Positions 16,387 to 25,041 of a DNA stretch of 64,000 nucleotides are shown here, in pieces. How positions within the stretch are numbered: position 1 is the stretch's first letter; every line of letters begins with the position of its first letter. The stretch is taken from assembly GCF_003597675.1 (NCBI RefSeq), contig NZ_CP030827.1:2480001-2544000 (forward strand), in the 5' to 3' direction. Below the pieces are notes generated by a model. The model did no database searches. It worked only from the letters and a program-made list of their open reading frames with translations, and was not told the DNA's origin. Source of the stretch: Neorhizobium sp. NCHU2750 (GTDB lineage Bacteria; Pseudomonadota; Alphaproteobacteria; Rhizobiales; Rhizobiaceae). A program made the position numbers and the translations under genes.

Positions 16387-17277
16387 ATGGACTGGCTTCA
16401 TACATGGCTGCTTGACGACAATAACAAGATCATGATCGGCAAGGGCGCCCAGGTGGTCGTCGACTGGTTGACCGAAAATCTCAGCGGCTTCTTCGACACG
16501 GTCTCCGCCATTCTGGGCGATGCGATCGACGGCCTGCTCTACATTCTTCTCGGTACTTTCACCGAAGGCACCGCCGCCGAGCCCTACTATCCCTTCTTCA
16601 TGATCGCCGTCTTCTGTCTGATCGCCTGGTTCGTGCGCCGCCATGTCGGTGTCGTCATCTTCACGGCGATTGGCCTGTTGCTGATCTATAACCAGCGCTA
16701 CTGGACCGAGGCGATGGAAACGCTGTCGCTGGTGCTCGCTGCCACCGCCGTTTCGATGGTGATCGGCGTTCCTCTGGGCATTCTGGCTGCGCGGCGTGCA
16801 TGGTTCTATGCCATCCTGCGCCCGATCCTCGACCTGATGCAGACGATCCCGACCTTCGTCTACCTGATCCCCGCCCTGATCCTGTTCGGCCTCGGCGCCG
16901 TGTCCGGCCTGGTCGCGACCGTCATCTTCGCCATCCCCGCGCCGATCCGGCTGACGCGGCTCGGCATCATCTCGACGCCCCCGGCGCTGATCGAGGCCGC
17001 ACAGGCCTTTGGGGGATCACCGCTGCAGATCCTCACCAAGGTCGAATTGCCCTATGCCCTGCCGCAGATCATGGCCGGCATCACCCAGACCATCATGCTG
17101 TCGCTGTCCATGGTGGTCATCGCCTCCATGGTCGGCGCCGATGGTCTCGGTGCGCTGGTGCAGCGCGCGCTCGGCCAGATGAACGTGCCGATGGGCTTCG
17201 ATTCGGGCATGAGCATCGTCATCCTCGCCATCATCCTCGATCGCATGTTCAAGAGCGGAAAGGGAGACGTCGCATGA
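16387..17277 (+). CDS. choW: Choline ABC transporter, permease
   Basis: The inner-membrane permease subunit of the choline importer. The 296-residue protein has a cytoplasmic-type N-terminus, several membrane spans from about residue 75, and the binding-protein-dependent transport signature EAAQAFGGSPLQILTKVELP, where the ATPase docks. It overlaps choV by four bases (ATGA). It resembles the ProW/OpuAB permeases for betaine and related quaternary amines. Confidence 0.93.
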   Translation: MDWLHTWLLDDNNKIMIGKGAQVVVDWLTENLSGFFDTVSAILGDAIDGLLYILLGTFTEGTAAEPYYPFFMIAVFCLIAWFVRRHVGVVIFTAIGLLLIYNQRYWTEAMETLSLVLAATAVSMVIGVPLGILAARRAWFYAILRPILDLMQTIPTFVYLIPALILFGLGAVSGLVATVIFAIPAPIRLTRLGIISTPPALIEAAQAFGGSPLQILTKVELPYALPQIMAGITQTIMLSLSMVVIASMVGADGLGALVQRALGQMNVPMGFDSGMSIVILAIILDRMFKSGKGDVA

Positions 17278-18359
17278 CCGGATCCGTCACGATGGAAACC
17301 TTCGCCAGCGAATGCGTTGCATTCAACAATGTCGATATCGTCTTCGGCAGCAATCCAGGCCCTGCCCTGCCGCTTCTCGAACAAGGCCGCAGCCGCGACG
17401 AGATCGCCAGGGAAACCGGCATCGTCGTCGGCGTGTCCAACGCCTCTCTGTCGATCCGCGAAGGCGAAATCCTCGTCCTCATGGGCCTGTCCGGCTCGGG
17501 CAAATCGACCCTGCTGCGCGCCGTCAACGGCCTGGCACCCGTCGTGCGCGGCAGCGTCAGCGTCGCCACGCCGGACGGTCCGGTCGATCCCTACAAGGCG
17601 AATGCCAAGACCCTGCGTGGCCTTCGCATGCATACCGTGTCCATGGTCTTCCAGCAGTTCGGCCTGCTTCCCTGGCGCACCGTCGCGGAAAATGTCGGCT
17701 TCGGGCTCGAGCTTGCGGGCGTGCCGGATGCCGAGCGCAAGCGGCGCACCGGCGAACAGCTGGAACTCGTCAACCTCACCCAATGGGCCGACCGCCGTGT
17801 CGGCGAACTGTCCGGCGGCATGCAGCAGCGCGTCGGGCTGGCCCGCGCCTTTGCCACCGGCGCGCCGATCCTGTTGATGGACGAACCCTTCTCGGCGCTC
17901 GATCCGCTGATTCGCAACCGGCTGCAGGAGGAACTGCTCGAATTCCAGCGCCGGCTGAAGAAGACCATCCTGTTCGTCAGCCACGATCTCGACGAAGCCT
18001 TCCGCATCGGCAACCGGATTGCCATCATGGAGGGAGGCCGGATCATCCAGTGCGGCACCCCGCAGGAAATCGTCCGCGACCCCGCCGACGACTATGTGGC
18101 CGACTTCGTGCAGCACATGAACCCGATCGCCATGCTGACGGCGAGCGACGTCATGACCAGGGGCATATCCCCCGCAGCAGGCGCAATTCCGGTCTCCGGA
18201 TCGGCCGCGCCGGACACACCCTTGGTTGATATTCTCGATGGCCTCTCGCGTCAGAAAGGCGCCATCGCCATCGTCGACAACGGCGCCGTCGTCGGCTCCA
18301 TCACCTCCGACGACGTCATCGCCGGCCTCACTCGCCATCGCCGGAAAGACAACCTCTGA
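17274..18359 (+). CDS. choV: Choline ABC transporter, ATP-binding protein
   Basis: The ATPase of the choline importer. The 361-residue protein has Walker A GLSGSGKST, Q-loop FQQFGLLPW, signature LSGGMQQRVGLARAFA, Walker B ILLMDEPFSALD and the H-loop in VSHDLDEA. A C-terminal CBS-like region (about residues 285-350, ASDVMTRG and GSITSDDVIAGL) is typical of quaternary-amine transporters and often senses ionic strength or nucleotides. The start codon overlaps the choW stop. Its own stop codon is inside a perfect palindrome, TGATATATATATCA, at 18357-18370. Confidence 0.93.
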   Translation: MTGSVTMETFASECVAFNNVDIVFGSNPGPALPLLEQGRSRDEIARETGIVVGVSNASLSIREGEILVLMGLSGSGKSTLLRAVNGLAPVVRGSVSVATPDGPVDPYKANAKTLRGLRMHTVSMVFQQFGLLPWRTVAENVGFGLELAGVPDAERKRRTGEQLELVNLTQWADRRVGELSGGMQQRVGLARAFATGAPILLMDEPFSALDPLIRNRLQEELLEFQRRLKKTILFVSHDLDEAFRIGNRIAIMEGGRIIQCGTPQEIVRDPADDYVADFVQHMNPIAMLTASDVMTRGISPAAGAIPVSGSAAPDTPLVDILDGLSRQKGAIAIVDNGAVVGSITSDDVIAGLTRHRRKDNL

Positions 18360-18478
18360 TATATATATCAGTATTTCAGAAATAGTGCGCAAACTTGACG
18401 CGCTGGGGTATCTTTTGCTGCGCCGAATTAAATGTTATACAAATAAAGCAAACGCAGATTTCAACCAGCGAGTGACGA

Positions 18479-19195
18479 ATGGCCGAGCAGGCCCAGCTAT
18501 TGCGCCCTACCGACGACGAGGCTCGCGAGCTGGCGTGCATGCTCGTGCGCGGCGCGCGCTACATGTCGCTCGCCGTCCTTGATCCCGTGACCGGTTTTCC
18601 GTCGGTCAGCCGGGCGCTGACGGCGATCGACCTTGATGGCACCCCCGTCATTCTCGTGTCGGCACTCTCTGGCCACACCAAGGGCCTGCTTTCCGATCCG
18701 CGCTGTTCGCTGCTGGCGGGCGAGCCCGGCAAGGGCGATCCTTTGGCGCATGCGCGCATCACCGTGCTGTGTAACGCCGAACCCGTCGACCGTGACGCCG
18801 TCGCCCATCAGCGCATCCGCACACGCTTCCTGCGCCGCCATGCGAAGGCGCAGCTCTATGTCGATTTTCCCGATTTCAGGTTTTTCAGGCTCGCGCCGGT
18901 GCAGGCATCGCTGAACGGCGGATTCGGCCGTGCCTACGCGCTGTCCGCCAACGATCTTGCGGTGCCCCCCGTCGCCGACGAGGCGGCTTGGGTAGCGCTG
19001 CAGCAGGACCTGATCGGAAAGACTGCCGAAGCCGAGGCCCTTGCGGGCCGGCTTGGTCTTGGTAGCAAGAATTGGAGATTCGGACTGGTCGATCCGGCGG
19101 GGATCGATCTTGTTTCCGGAGACGTACTCGTCCGGCACGAGTTTGATCACGTCATGGACTTGCCGGAATCTGTAATACATTATATCTGCGTTTAA
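18479..19195 (+). CDS. HugZ-like / pyridoxamine-phosphate oxidase-fold protein
   Basis: A 238-residue split-barrel flavin-type protein of the HugZ/HutZ family, whose members are linked to haem utilisation. The N-terminal part (about residues 15-150) matches the pyridoxamine 5-phosphate oxidase-like fold with YMSLAVLDPVTGFPSVSR and SALSGHTKGLLSDPRCSLL. The C-terminal part (about 160-235) is the DUF2470-like domain that ends HEFDHVMDLPESV. The 118-base gap upstream is AT-rich. No haem transporter genes are adjacent. Iron control is possible, but I cannot read a convincing Irr or RirA site. Confidence 0.8.
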   Translation: MAEQAQLLRPTDDEARELACMLVRGARYMSLAVLDPVTGFPSVSRALTAIDLDGTPVILVSALSGHTKGLLSDPRCSLLAGEPGKGDPLAHARITVLCNAEPVDRDAVAHQRIRTRFLRRHAKAQLYVDFPDFRFFRLAPVQASLNGGFGRAYALSANDLAVPPVADEAAWVALQQDLIGKTAEAEALAGRLGLGSKNWRFGLVDPAGIDLVSGDVLVRHEFDHVMDLPESVIHYICV

Positions 19196-19322
19196 ACTAA
19201 AATACCCAGGGAACTACCCGAAATTTAGGGGATATACAAATTCTGCCTGTGCCGCCTAACATCACCGAAAAAGAATAACCGGTGAATTGGCGGCCACTTT
19301 GGAGACGAGGTGAAGAGAAGTA

Positions 19323-19643
19323 ATGGACAAGGTAGCACTTTCTGAACATTCGACTGCAGCGGCGGGGCTGTTGTCGGCAATGGCCAACCCCAAGCGGCTG
19401 ATGATTCTCTGCTGCTTGGTAAAGGGTGAAGTCGCGGTGGGAGCACTCGCGACACGCGTTGGCCTGAGCCAGTCAGCCCTGTCCCAGCATCTGTCGAAGC
19501 TTCGGGCGCAAAAGCTCGTGAAGACCCGGCGCGATGCCCAGACGATCTATTATTCCAGTTCGTCGGAATCCGTGCTGAAGATCCTGAGCAGCCTGGAAGA
19601 CATCTACGTAAGCTCGGAACGCAAGACTTCGGCTGCTGCTTAG
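19323..19643 (+). CDS. nolR: ArsR-family winged-helix regulator, NolR-like
   Basis: A 106-residue winged-helix protein. The core MANPKRLMILCCLVKGEVAV then GLSQSALSQHLSKLRAQKLV and RRDAQTIYYSSSSESVLKIL matches my memory of NolR, the rhizobial repressor of nod and other genes, closely along the whole DNA-binding domain. No ArsR-type metal Cys motif is present. It stands as a single gene with its own terminator at 19675. The symbol is given for close similarity; in a non-symbiotic strain it would be a global regulator. The 127-base gap before it is AT-rich and probably carries its promoter. Confidence 0.75.
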   Translation: MDKVALSEHSTAAAGLLSAMANPKRLMILCCLVKGEVAVGALATRVGLSQSALSQHLSKLRAQKLVKTRRDAQTIYYSSSSESVLKILSSLEDIYVSSERKTSAAA

Positions 19644-19674
19644 TAGCCCGGTCTTTTGGATCGATCTAAAAAGT

Positions 19675-19700
19675 GCCCGGGCTCAGCCCGGGCTCTTTTT
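19675..19700 (+). terminator. Intrinsic terminator after the nolR-like gene
   Basis: GCCCGGGC, loop TCA, GCCCGGGC, then TCTTTTT. The stem begins 32 bases after the stop codon. An A-run (CTAAAAAG) just before the stem could make it work weakly in the other direction as well. Confidence 0.88.
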
Positions 19701-20146
19701 GCATGCGATGAAGCTGTGAAGAACAGCTGAAAAGCACAGCGGGCCGAAAAATGCAGGCCGGGCATGTGATGTCGTAGCGGCCGTAAGCCTGGGCCAGACC
19801 GCCATGGGCCACGACATATGCTTGCACGACATTACATCGCCCGACCCGTTTTCGGCCGCTACACAGCGACCACTCGGCACAGTGTTATCGTGACCCGAGC
19901 CCTCCAGCACGTTGAAACATATACATCGAAACGTCGCAGTTTCGGTTATCTTCTTGCGCGACAGCCTCAAGATTTCTAGAAAAATTTCCATCTGCCCTGC
20001 GAGCCAAATATGGCCGCATGCAGGTCGATGCTTTGCCCCGTCTGCTGCCGCACATTTCTCGGCTGGCAAGCAACGGGCCGGGCTTCGTGGACCGACAGGC
20101 TGGGAGGCCTGTGACAGAAATAGAGCATGCCCAAGGAGAGACATAG
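19701..20146. other. Gene-free 446-base region before the amino acid binding protein, with self-complementary segments
   Basis: No convincing reading frame on either strand. Several segments can pair: GTAGCGGCCG near 19773 with CGGCCGCTAC near 19853, and ATGTCGT near 19767 with ACGACAT, which occurs twice between 19812 and 19838. This could be a long structured 5' leader or an unannotated small RNA gene for the gene at 20147, but it may also be chance. The last 200 bases look like an ordinary promoter region. Confidence 0.35.
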
Positions 20147-21262
20147 ATGACGTACAAGAAAGTAACGCTGGCGCTTGCCGCCTCGCTGGCCTTTGCCCCC
20201 TTCGCGGTCACGGCCGCCCATGCGGATATCAGCATCGGCCTCATCGCACCGCTGACCGGCCCCGTCGCCGCCTATGGCGACCAGGTGAAGAACGGCGCCC
20301 AGACGGCGGTCGACGAGATCAACAAGGCCGGCGGCGTTCTTGGTGAAAAACTCGTCCTGGAACTGGCCGACGATGCCGGCGAGCCCAAGCAGGGCGTATC
20401 CGCCGCCAACCAGATCGTCGGCGAAGGCATTCACTTCGTCGTCGGCCCGGTCACCTCGGGCGTTGCAATCCCGGTCTCCGACGTGCTGGCCGAAAACGGC
20501 ATCCTGATGGTCACCCCGACGGCAACCGCCCCCGACCTGACCAAGCGCGGCCTCGACAACGTGCTGCGCACCTGCGGCCGCGACGACCAGCAGGCCGAAG
20601 TGGCAGCCCAGTATGTTCTGGCAAAGCTGAAGGACAAGCGCGTCGCGATCATCAACGACAAGGGCGCCTACGGAAAAGGTCTCGCCGACGCCTTCAAGGC
20701 GACGCTCAATGCCGGTGGCGTCACCGAAGTCCTCAACCAGGCCCTGACGCCCGGCGACAAGGATTTCAGCGCGCTGACGACCCGCCTCAAGGAAGCCAAG
20801 GCCGACGTGATCTATTTCGGCGGCTATCACCCCGAAGGCGGCCTTCTCGCCCGTCAGCTGGCCGACATCTCGGTTCACGCCCAGATCATCGGCGGCGACG
20901 GCCTGTCGAATTCCGAATACTGGACGATCGGCGGCGACACGGCAGCCGGCACGCTCTTCACCAACGCCTCCGACGCACTGAAGAGCCCGGATTCCAAGGC
21001 AGCCGTCGACGCGCTGGCGGCGAAGAACATTCCGGCCGAAGCCTTCACCCTCAATGCCTATGCGGCAGTCCAGGTCATCAAGGCCGGCATCGAGATGGCC
21101 AAGAGCACCGATGACGCCGCAGCCGTCGCCGCAGCACTCAAAGGCGGCGACCCCATCCCGACCGCCATCGGCAAGCTGACCTATGGCGAAACGGGCGACC
21201 TCACCTCGCAGAGCTTCTCCCTCTACAAGTGGGAAGCCGGCAAGATCGTTTCCGCCGAATAA
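20147..21262 (+). CDS. Branched-chain amino acid ABC transporter, periplasmic binding protein (LivJ/LivK type)
   Basis: Captures leucine, isoleucine, valine or related amino acids in the periplasm for a Liv-type importer. The 371-residue product has a signal peptide ending near AHADISIG and a type I binding fold with [27 protein letters not shown] and [14 protein letters not shown], which are typical ligand-contact and hinge regions. GAGAGAC precedes the ATG. It is a single gene with its own terminator; the permease and ATPase genes must be elsewhere, as is common in rhizobia. Confidence 0.92.
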   Translation: MTYKKVTLALAASLAFAPFAVTAAHADISIGLIAPLTGPVAAYGDQVKNGAQTAVDEINKAGGVLGEKLVLELADDAGEPKQGVSAANQIVGEGIHFVVGPVTSGVAIPVSDVLAENGILMVTPTATAPDLTKRGLDNVLRTCGRDDQQAEVAAQYVLAKLKDKRVAIINDKGAYGKGLADAFKATLNAGGVTEVLNQALTPGDKDFSALTTRLKEAKADVIYFGGYHPEGGLLARQLADISVHAQIIGGDGLSNSEYWTIGGDTAAGTLFTNASDALKSPDSKAAVDALAAKNIPAEAFTLNAYAAVQVIKAGIEMAKSTDDAAAVAAALKGGDPIPTAIGKLTYGETGDLTSQSFSLYKWEAGKIVSAE

Positions 21263-21288
21263 GCGGCGAACGCATCGGCATATACGCA

Positions 21289-21317
21289 ACGGGCGCCTTC
21301 AGGCGCCCGTTCTGTTT
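21289..21317 (+). terminator. Intrinsic terminator after the LivJ/K-type gene
   Basis: ACGGGCGCCT, loop TC, AGGCGCCCGT, then TCTGTTT. A ten-bp perfect stem 26 bases after the stop codon, with a moderate T-tract. Confidence 0.8.
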
Positions 21318-21363
21318 CAGGTGACCAGTCGCCAAGGCTGACGGGCCCGGCCGCCACATGCAA

Positions 21364-21690
21364 TCACATGCCGTGGCAGGCCTTCATCATCTTCTGCTTC
21401 TTCATCGCATCCTTCTCCATCCCGGCCTTATGTTCGCAGTCCTTGCGCTTGTCGGCCGTCTTCATCATGCCCTTGTCCATGGTCTTGCCCATCGTCTTGC
21501 CCTGGCTCATATCCGATTTCATCATCGTGCCTCCCTGCATCGATCCTGACTGCATCGATCCCGATTGCATCGTATCCGAGCCGGACATGCCCATGCTCTT
21601 CGACATCGTGTCCTGCGCGCCGGCCGTGCCGGCAAGGAGCGAACCGACGGCAAAAAGGCCTGCGGCAAGGGTGAAAATTGCTCTGGTCAT
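21364..21690 (-). CDS. Met-rich exported protein, possible copper-binding
   Basis: A 108-residue exported protein with a clean signal peptide ending near GTAGAQDT. The mature part is very rich in Met, Lys, Ser and Gly: tandem MQSGS units followed by MSQGKTMGKTMDKGMMK and a tail with two Cys and two His (KDCEHKAGM, KACHGM). It resembles pentapeptide MXKDX-type proteins found near ECF sigma factors. Met-rich periplasmic proteins often bind Cu(I), which fits but is not shown. AGAGGAAAA precedes ATG 21690. Its promoter is a copy of the one before the divergent ECF sigma gene, so it is probably a main target of that sigma factor. Confidence 0.75.
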   Translation of the reverse strand: MTRAIFTLAAGLFAVGSLLAGTAGAQDTMSKSMGMSGSDTMQSGSMQSGSMQGGTMMKSDMSQGKTMGKTMDKGMMKTADKRKDCEHKAGMEKDAMKKQKMMKACHGM

Positions 21691-21754
21691 GATGTTTTCC
21701 TCTCGCTTTTGCGGCGGCCACCCGCCCCATGCCGGTAGCGCGCACCTCCCTTCC

Positions 21755-21779
21755 TTCGCGATTTCGACGATCCGGTTAC
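21755..21779 (-). promoter_or_regulatory. ECF (SigF-type) promoter of the Met-rich gene
   Basis: On the minus strand GTAACC (21779-21774), a 15-base spacer and CGAA (21758-21755). It ends 64 bases before the ATG. The two elements and the spacer length are identical to those at 21831-21855. GTAACC with CGAA is the type described for SigF (ECF16-like) promoters in Caulobacter. Confidence 0.8.
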
Positions 21780-21830
21780 GGGCTCACGCCGGTGTGATAG
21801 TTTCGTCCATGCGTTTTTTTGCCTCGCCGT

Positions 21831-21855
21831 GTAACCGGCGGGTCATATTTGCGAA
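21831..21855 (+). promoter_or_regulatory. ECF (SigF-type) autoregulatory promoter of the sigma gene
   Basis: GTAACC (21831-21836), a 15-base spacer and CGAA (21852-21855), ending 15 bases before the ATG of the ECF sigma gene. Transcription would start within about ten bases of the ATG, giving a very short leader with no room for a normal ribosome binding site. Confidence 0.8.
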
Positions 21856-21870
21856 TGACACTACGAACAC

Positions 21871-22416
21871 ATGACAAGCCAGTATTCGGAAGACACGTTG
21901 AAAGGCCTGATGCTGCTCTCCCTCGACGGGGATGAGGCGGCCTATCGACGGCTGCTTAACAGTGCCCGGACCCTGCTTGTCGGCTATTACGGCCGGCGCA
22001 TGAGTGCCGCGGCGGCCGATACGGAAGACCTCGTGCAGGAGACGCTCATGGCGCTTCACACCAAACGGGCCACATATGACCGCTCCCGGCCGTTTACCGC
22101 CTGGTTTTTCGCCATCGCCCGGCACAAGCTGGTCGATCACCATCGCGCCCGTGGCACGCGCCATTCCGCCGATATCGAACTGGACGACAGCATTGCCGCC
22201 CATGACGAGGAGGATGCCATCAACGCGCAGATCGATGTCGAGCGGCTTCTTGCAGGGCTTCCGGAAAAGCAGCGCGACCTGATCCGCCAGGTGAAGCTGG
22301 AAGGCCAGTCGGTGGCGGATACCGCGGTCCGCATCGGCCAGTCGGAATCGGCGGTCAAGATCGGCGTCCATCGCGGCGTGAAGGCCCTGGCGAAACGATT
22401 GCGGGGTGAAGGATGA
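21871..22416 (+). CDS. ECF RNA polymerase sigma factor, SigF/ECF16-like
   Basis: A 181-residue ECF sigma factor. Region 2 (about residues 15-95) contains DTEDLVQETLMALHTKR and FTAWFFAIARHKLVDHHR; region 4 (about 125-178) contains LPEKQRDLIRQVKLEG and GQSESAVKIGVHRGVKAL. It is followed, with a four-base overlap (ATGA), by a NrsF-type membrane anti-sigma gene, and its promoter matches the promoter of the divergent Met-rich gene. In Caulobacter the SigF-NrsF pair responds to heavy metals, so a metal or redox stress response is the likely role here. Confidence 0.9.
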   Translation: MTSQYSEDTLKGLMLLSLDGDEAAYRRLLNSARTLLVGYYGRRMSAAAADTEDLVQETLMALHTKRATYDRSRPFTAWFFAIARHKLVDHHRARGTRHSADIELDDSIAAHDEEDAINAQIDVERLLAGLPEKQRDLIRQVKLEGQSVADTAVRIGQSESAVKIGVHRGVKALAKRLRGEG

Positions 22417-23075
22417 TGAACAACAGCACCGACGATATCATCGACCGGCTGGTCGCCGACCTCAAACCCGTCCCGCGCCACGCCCTCATCTATCGCTTCG
22501 CGCTTGGGCTTGCGCCGGCGCTGATCCTCGGGCTCCTCGTCCTCGTCCTTTTCATCGGTTTCCGCCGGGACATGCCGCACGCGCTCGTCTTGCCCGTTTT
22601 CTGGATCAAGTCGGCCTATAACGCCGCCCTTGCCATCATCGGCTTCGTCGCCGTGTTCCGCCTGTCGCGTCCCGGCGCCTCGCCCGGCCGGCCTGCGGGC
22701 AACGCCCTGCCGGCGATGGCGCTCGTGGTCGTGGTCATGGCCGTCATCGCCGTCATTCAGCTGGCGATCTCGCCAGCCGCCGCCTATCGGATTCTGATCC
22801 TCGGTTCGTCCGCCCTGCATTGCCCCTTCGTCATCATCGGCTTCGGCCTGCCCTTCCTGCTTGCCTATTCATGGAGCCTGAAGGCCGGCGCGCCCACCAA
22901 TCCGCGCCTCACCGGCTTTGCCGCGGGCCTTGCGGCAGGAGCGGCCGGCGCCTGGGTCTATTCCTGGTTCTGCAACGAAAACGGCATGCCCTTCGTGCTG
23001 ATCTGGTACTCGCTCGGCATCCTGCTCTCAGCACTGATCGGCATGGTCATCGCACCACGCATTTTTCGCTGGTAA
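22413..23075 (+). CDS. nrsF: NrsF-type (DUF1109) membrane anti-sigma factor
   Basis: A 220-residue inner-membrane protein with about six hydrophobic segments starting near residue 25, matching the DUF1109/NrsF family that holds SigF-type sigma factors inactive. The N-terminal cytoplasmic stretch DDIIDRLVADLKPVPR is the likely sigma-binding region. Cysteines in ALHCPFV and WFCNENG are candidates for the Cys residues that sense metal or oxidant in NrsF. Translational coupling to the sigma gene keeps the two in balance. Confidence 0.88.
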   Translation: MMNNSTDDIIDRLVADLKPVPRHALIYRFALGLAPALILGLLVLVLFIGFRRDMPHALVLPVFWIKSAYNAALAIIGFVAVFRLSRPGASPGRPAGNALPAMALVVVVMAVIAVIQLAISPAAAYRILILGSSALHCPFVIIGFGLPFLLAYSWSLKAGAPTNPRLTGFAAGLAAGAAGAWVYSWFCNENGMPFVLIWYSLGILLSALIGMVIAPRIFRW

Positions 23076-23169
23076 ACCATCGCTAAACGGTCAGCGGCTG
23101 GGCCCGGTCGGTTTCCCCGCCCGGCTCATGCCGCTACTATGGCCGAAAATTTGACGCGAAAGATGGACC

Positions 23170-24864
23170 ATGACGAAACGACTTGAGACGCTGATCGACC
23201 AGGGCACCGGCCGCGAACCCGCCGATATCGTGCTGAAAGGCGGCGAATTCTTCGATCTCGTCACCGGTGAACTCGTCTTGTCCGATATCGCCATCTGCGG
23301 CGACCGCATCGTCGGCACCTGCGGCGATTACACCGGCAGGACCGAGATCGACATTTCCGGCAAGATCGTCGTTCCGGGCTTCATCGACACCCATCTGCAT
23401 ATCGAATCATCCCTCGTCACGCCCCACGAATTCGACCGCTGCGTCCTGCCCTATGGCGTGACGACCGTGATCTGCGATCCACACGAGATCGCCAATGTCA
23501 TCGGCGAGGAAGGCATCCGCTTCTTCCTCGATTCGGCCGTCGAGACGATCATGGATATCCGCGTCCAGCTGTCCTCCTGCGTGCCCGCCACCCATCTGGA
23601 AACGGCAGGAGCCGATCTGCCGATCGAAAAGCTCCTGCCCTTCCGCGATCACCCCAAGGTCATCGGCCTTGCCGAGTTCATGAATTTCCCCGGCGTCATC
23701 CACAAGGATCCCGTCTGCCTGGCAAAGCTCGACGCCTTCTATGGCGACCATATCGACGGCCATGCGCCGCTTTTGCGCGGCAATGATCTGAACGGCTATC
23801 TCGCAGCCGGCATCCGCACCGAGCATGAATCGACGACCGCCGAAGAGGCGCTCGAAAAGATCCGCAAGGGCATGCATGTCCTGGTCCGTGAGGGCTCGGT
23901 CTCCAAGGATCTTCAGGCCCTGATGCCGATCATCACCGAGCGCCTGTCGCCCTTCCTGGCGCTCTGCACCGACGACAGAAACCCGCTCGACATCGCCGAA
24001 CAGGGTCATCTCGACTACATGATCCGCACCGCGATCGCAGCCGGCGCCGAACCGCTCGCCATCTATCGCGCCGCGTCGATCTCGGCGGCCAAGGCCTTCG
24101 GCCTCAGCGATCGCGGCCTCGTCGCCCCCGGCTGGCGGGCCGACCTCGTGATCGTCGACACGCTCGAAAACTGCAAGGCCGAGATGGTGTTTGCCGCCGG
24201 CCGCCGCGTCACCGACGAACTGTTTGCCACGCGAAAACCCGTCGCCCCGGTCGGCCTCGACAGCGTCAAGGCCCGCCCCGTCCAGGCCATGCATTTCGGC
24301 GTCCCCTATTCGGAATCGGAAACGCCGGTCATCGGTGTCGTGCCGGGAAAAATCATCACCGAGCATCGCCGCTACCGCCTACCTGCCGCCGGCAACCAGG
24401 CGGGCGTCGATCTGGCCCGTGACATCATCAAGGTCGCCGTCATCGAGCGCCACGGCAAGAATGGCAACCATGCCAACGGCTTCGTTCAGGGCTTTGGCCT
24501 GAACAAGGGTGCAATCGCCTCCACCGTCGGCCATGACAGCCACAATATCTGCGTCGTCGGCGTCTCCGAGGATGACATGGCGCTCGCCGCCAACCGGCTT
24601 GGCGAAATCAAGGGCGGTTTCGTCGTCGTCGAGGACGGCAAGGTCACCGGCGAGATCGCCCTGCCGCTCGCCGGCCTGATGAGCCTTGAACCCTATGAAT
24701 GGGTACGAGACACGCTGCACGACCTAAGGAAATCGGCCTATGCCCTTGGAACGACTCTCGAAGAGCCGTTCCTGCAAGTGGCATTTTTACCGCTGCCGGT
24801 AATCCCGCATCTGAAGATTTCTGATCGGGGCATGGTGGATGTGGACAGGTTCCAGCTGATTTGA
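23170..24864 (+). CDS. ade: Adenine deaminase
   Basis: Converts adenine to hypoxanthine and ammonia in purine salvage. The 564-residue protein is a full-length amidohydrolase of the Ade type: metal ligands in [13 protein letters not shown] (about residue 70), [17 protein letters not shown], and the C-terminal Ade-specific domain with [18 protein letters not shown] and [13 protein letters not shown]. It is a single gene. A purine link to xdhA at the far right is only thematic. Confidence 0.93.
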   Translation: MTKRLETLIDQGTGREPADIVLKGGEFFDLVTGELVLSDIAICGDRIVGTCGDYTGRTEIDISGKIVVPGFIDTHLHIESSLVTPHEFDRCVLPYGVTTVICDPHEIANVIGEEGIRFFLDSAVETIMDIRVQLSSCVPATHLETAGADLPIEKLLPFRDHPKVIGLAEFMNFPGVIHKDPVCLAKLDAFYGDHIDGHAPLLRGNDLNGYLAAGIRTEHESTTAEEALEKIRKGMHVLVREGSVSKDLQALMPIITERLSPFLALCTDDRNPLDIAEQGHLDYMIRTAIAAGAEPLAIYRAASISAAKAFGLSDRGLVAPGWRADLVIVDTLENCKAEMVFAAGRRVTDELFATRKPVAPVGLDSVKARPVQAMHFGVPYSESETPVIGVVPGKIITEHRRYRLPAAGNQAGVDLARDIIKVAVIERHGKNGNHANGFVQGFGLNKGAIASTVGHDSHNICVVGVSEDDMALAANRLGEIKGGFVVVEDGKVTGEIALPLAGLMSLEPYEWVRDTLHDLRKSAYALGTTLEEPFLQVAFLPLPVIPHLKISDRGMVDVDRFQLI

Positions 24865-24890
24865 GGGGCGACGGCAAAAGCCTCAGCCAA

Positions 24891-25023
24891 AGTCCCCCTC
24901 TGGCCTACCGGCCATCTCCCCCACAAGGGGGGAGAAGACCCGCGGCACGCGGCTGCCTCGATTGAACATAGACGGCGAGGCCGGGTTAAGCCCTCCCCCT
25001 TGTGGGGAGGGTTGGGAGGGGTC
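24891..25023. repeat. Palindromic intergenic repeat, doublet
   Basis: Left part AAGTCCCCCTCTGGCC, then CCCCCACAAGGGGGGAG; right part CCCTCCCCCTTGTGGGGAG and GGGAGGGG, which is roughly the left part inverted. Elements with CCCCCTCTGGCCT and CCACAAGGGG are widely dispersed in Rhizobiaceae. A second copy lies at the right edge of the window (63948-64000). Here it fills the gap between convergent ade and the alpha/beta hydrolase. Confidence 0.75.
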
Positions 25024-25041
25024 TTTCTGTACCAACCCCCA

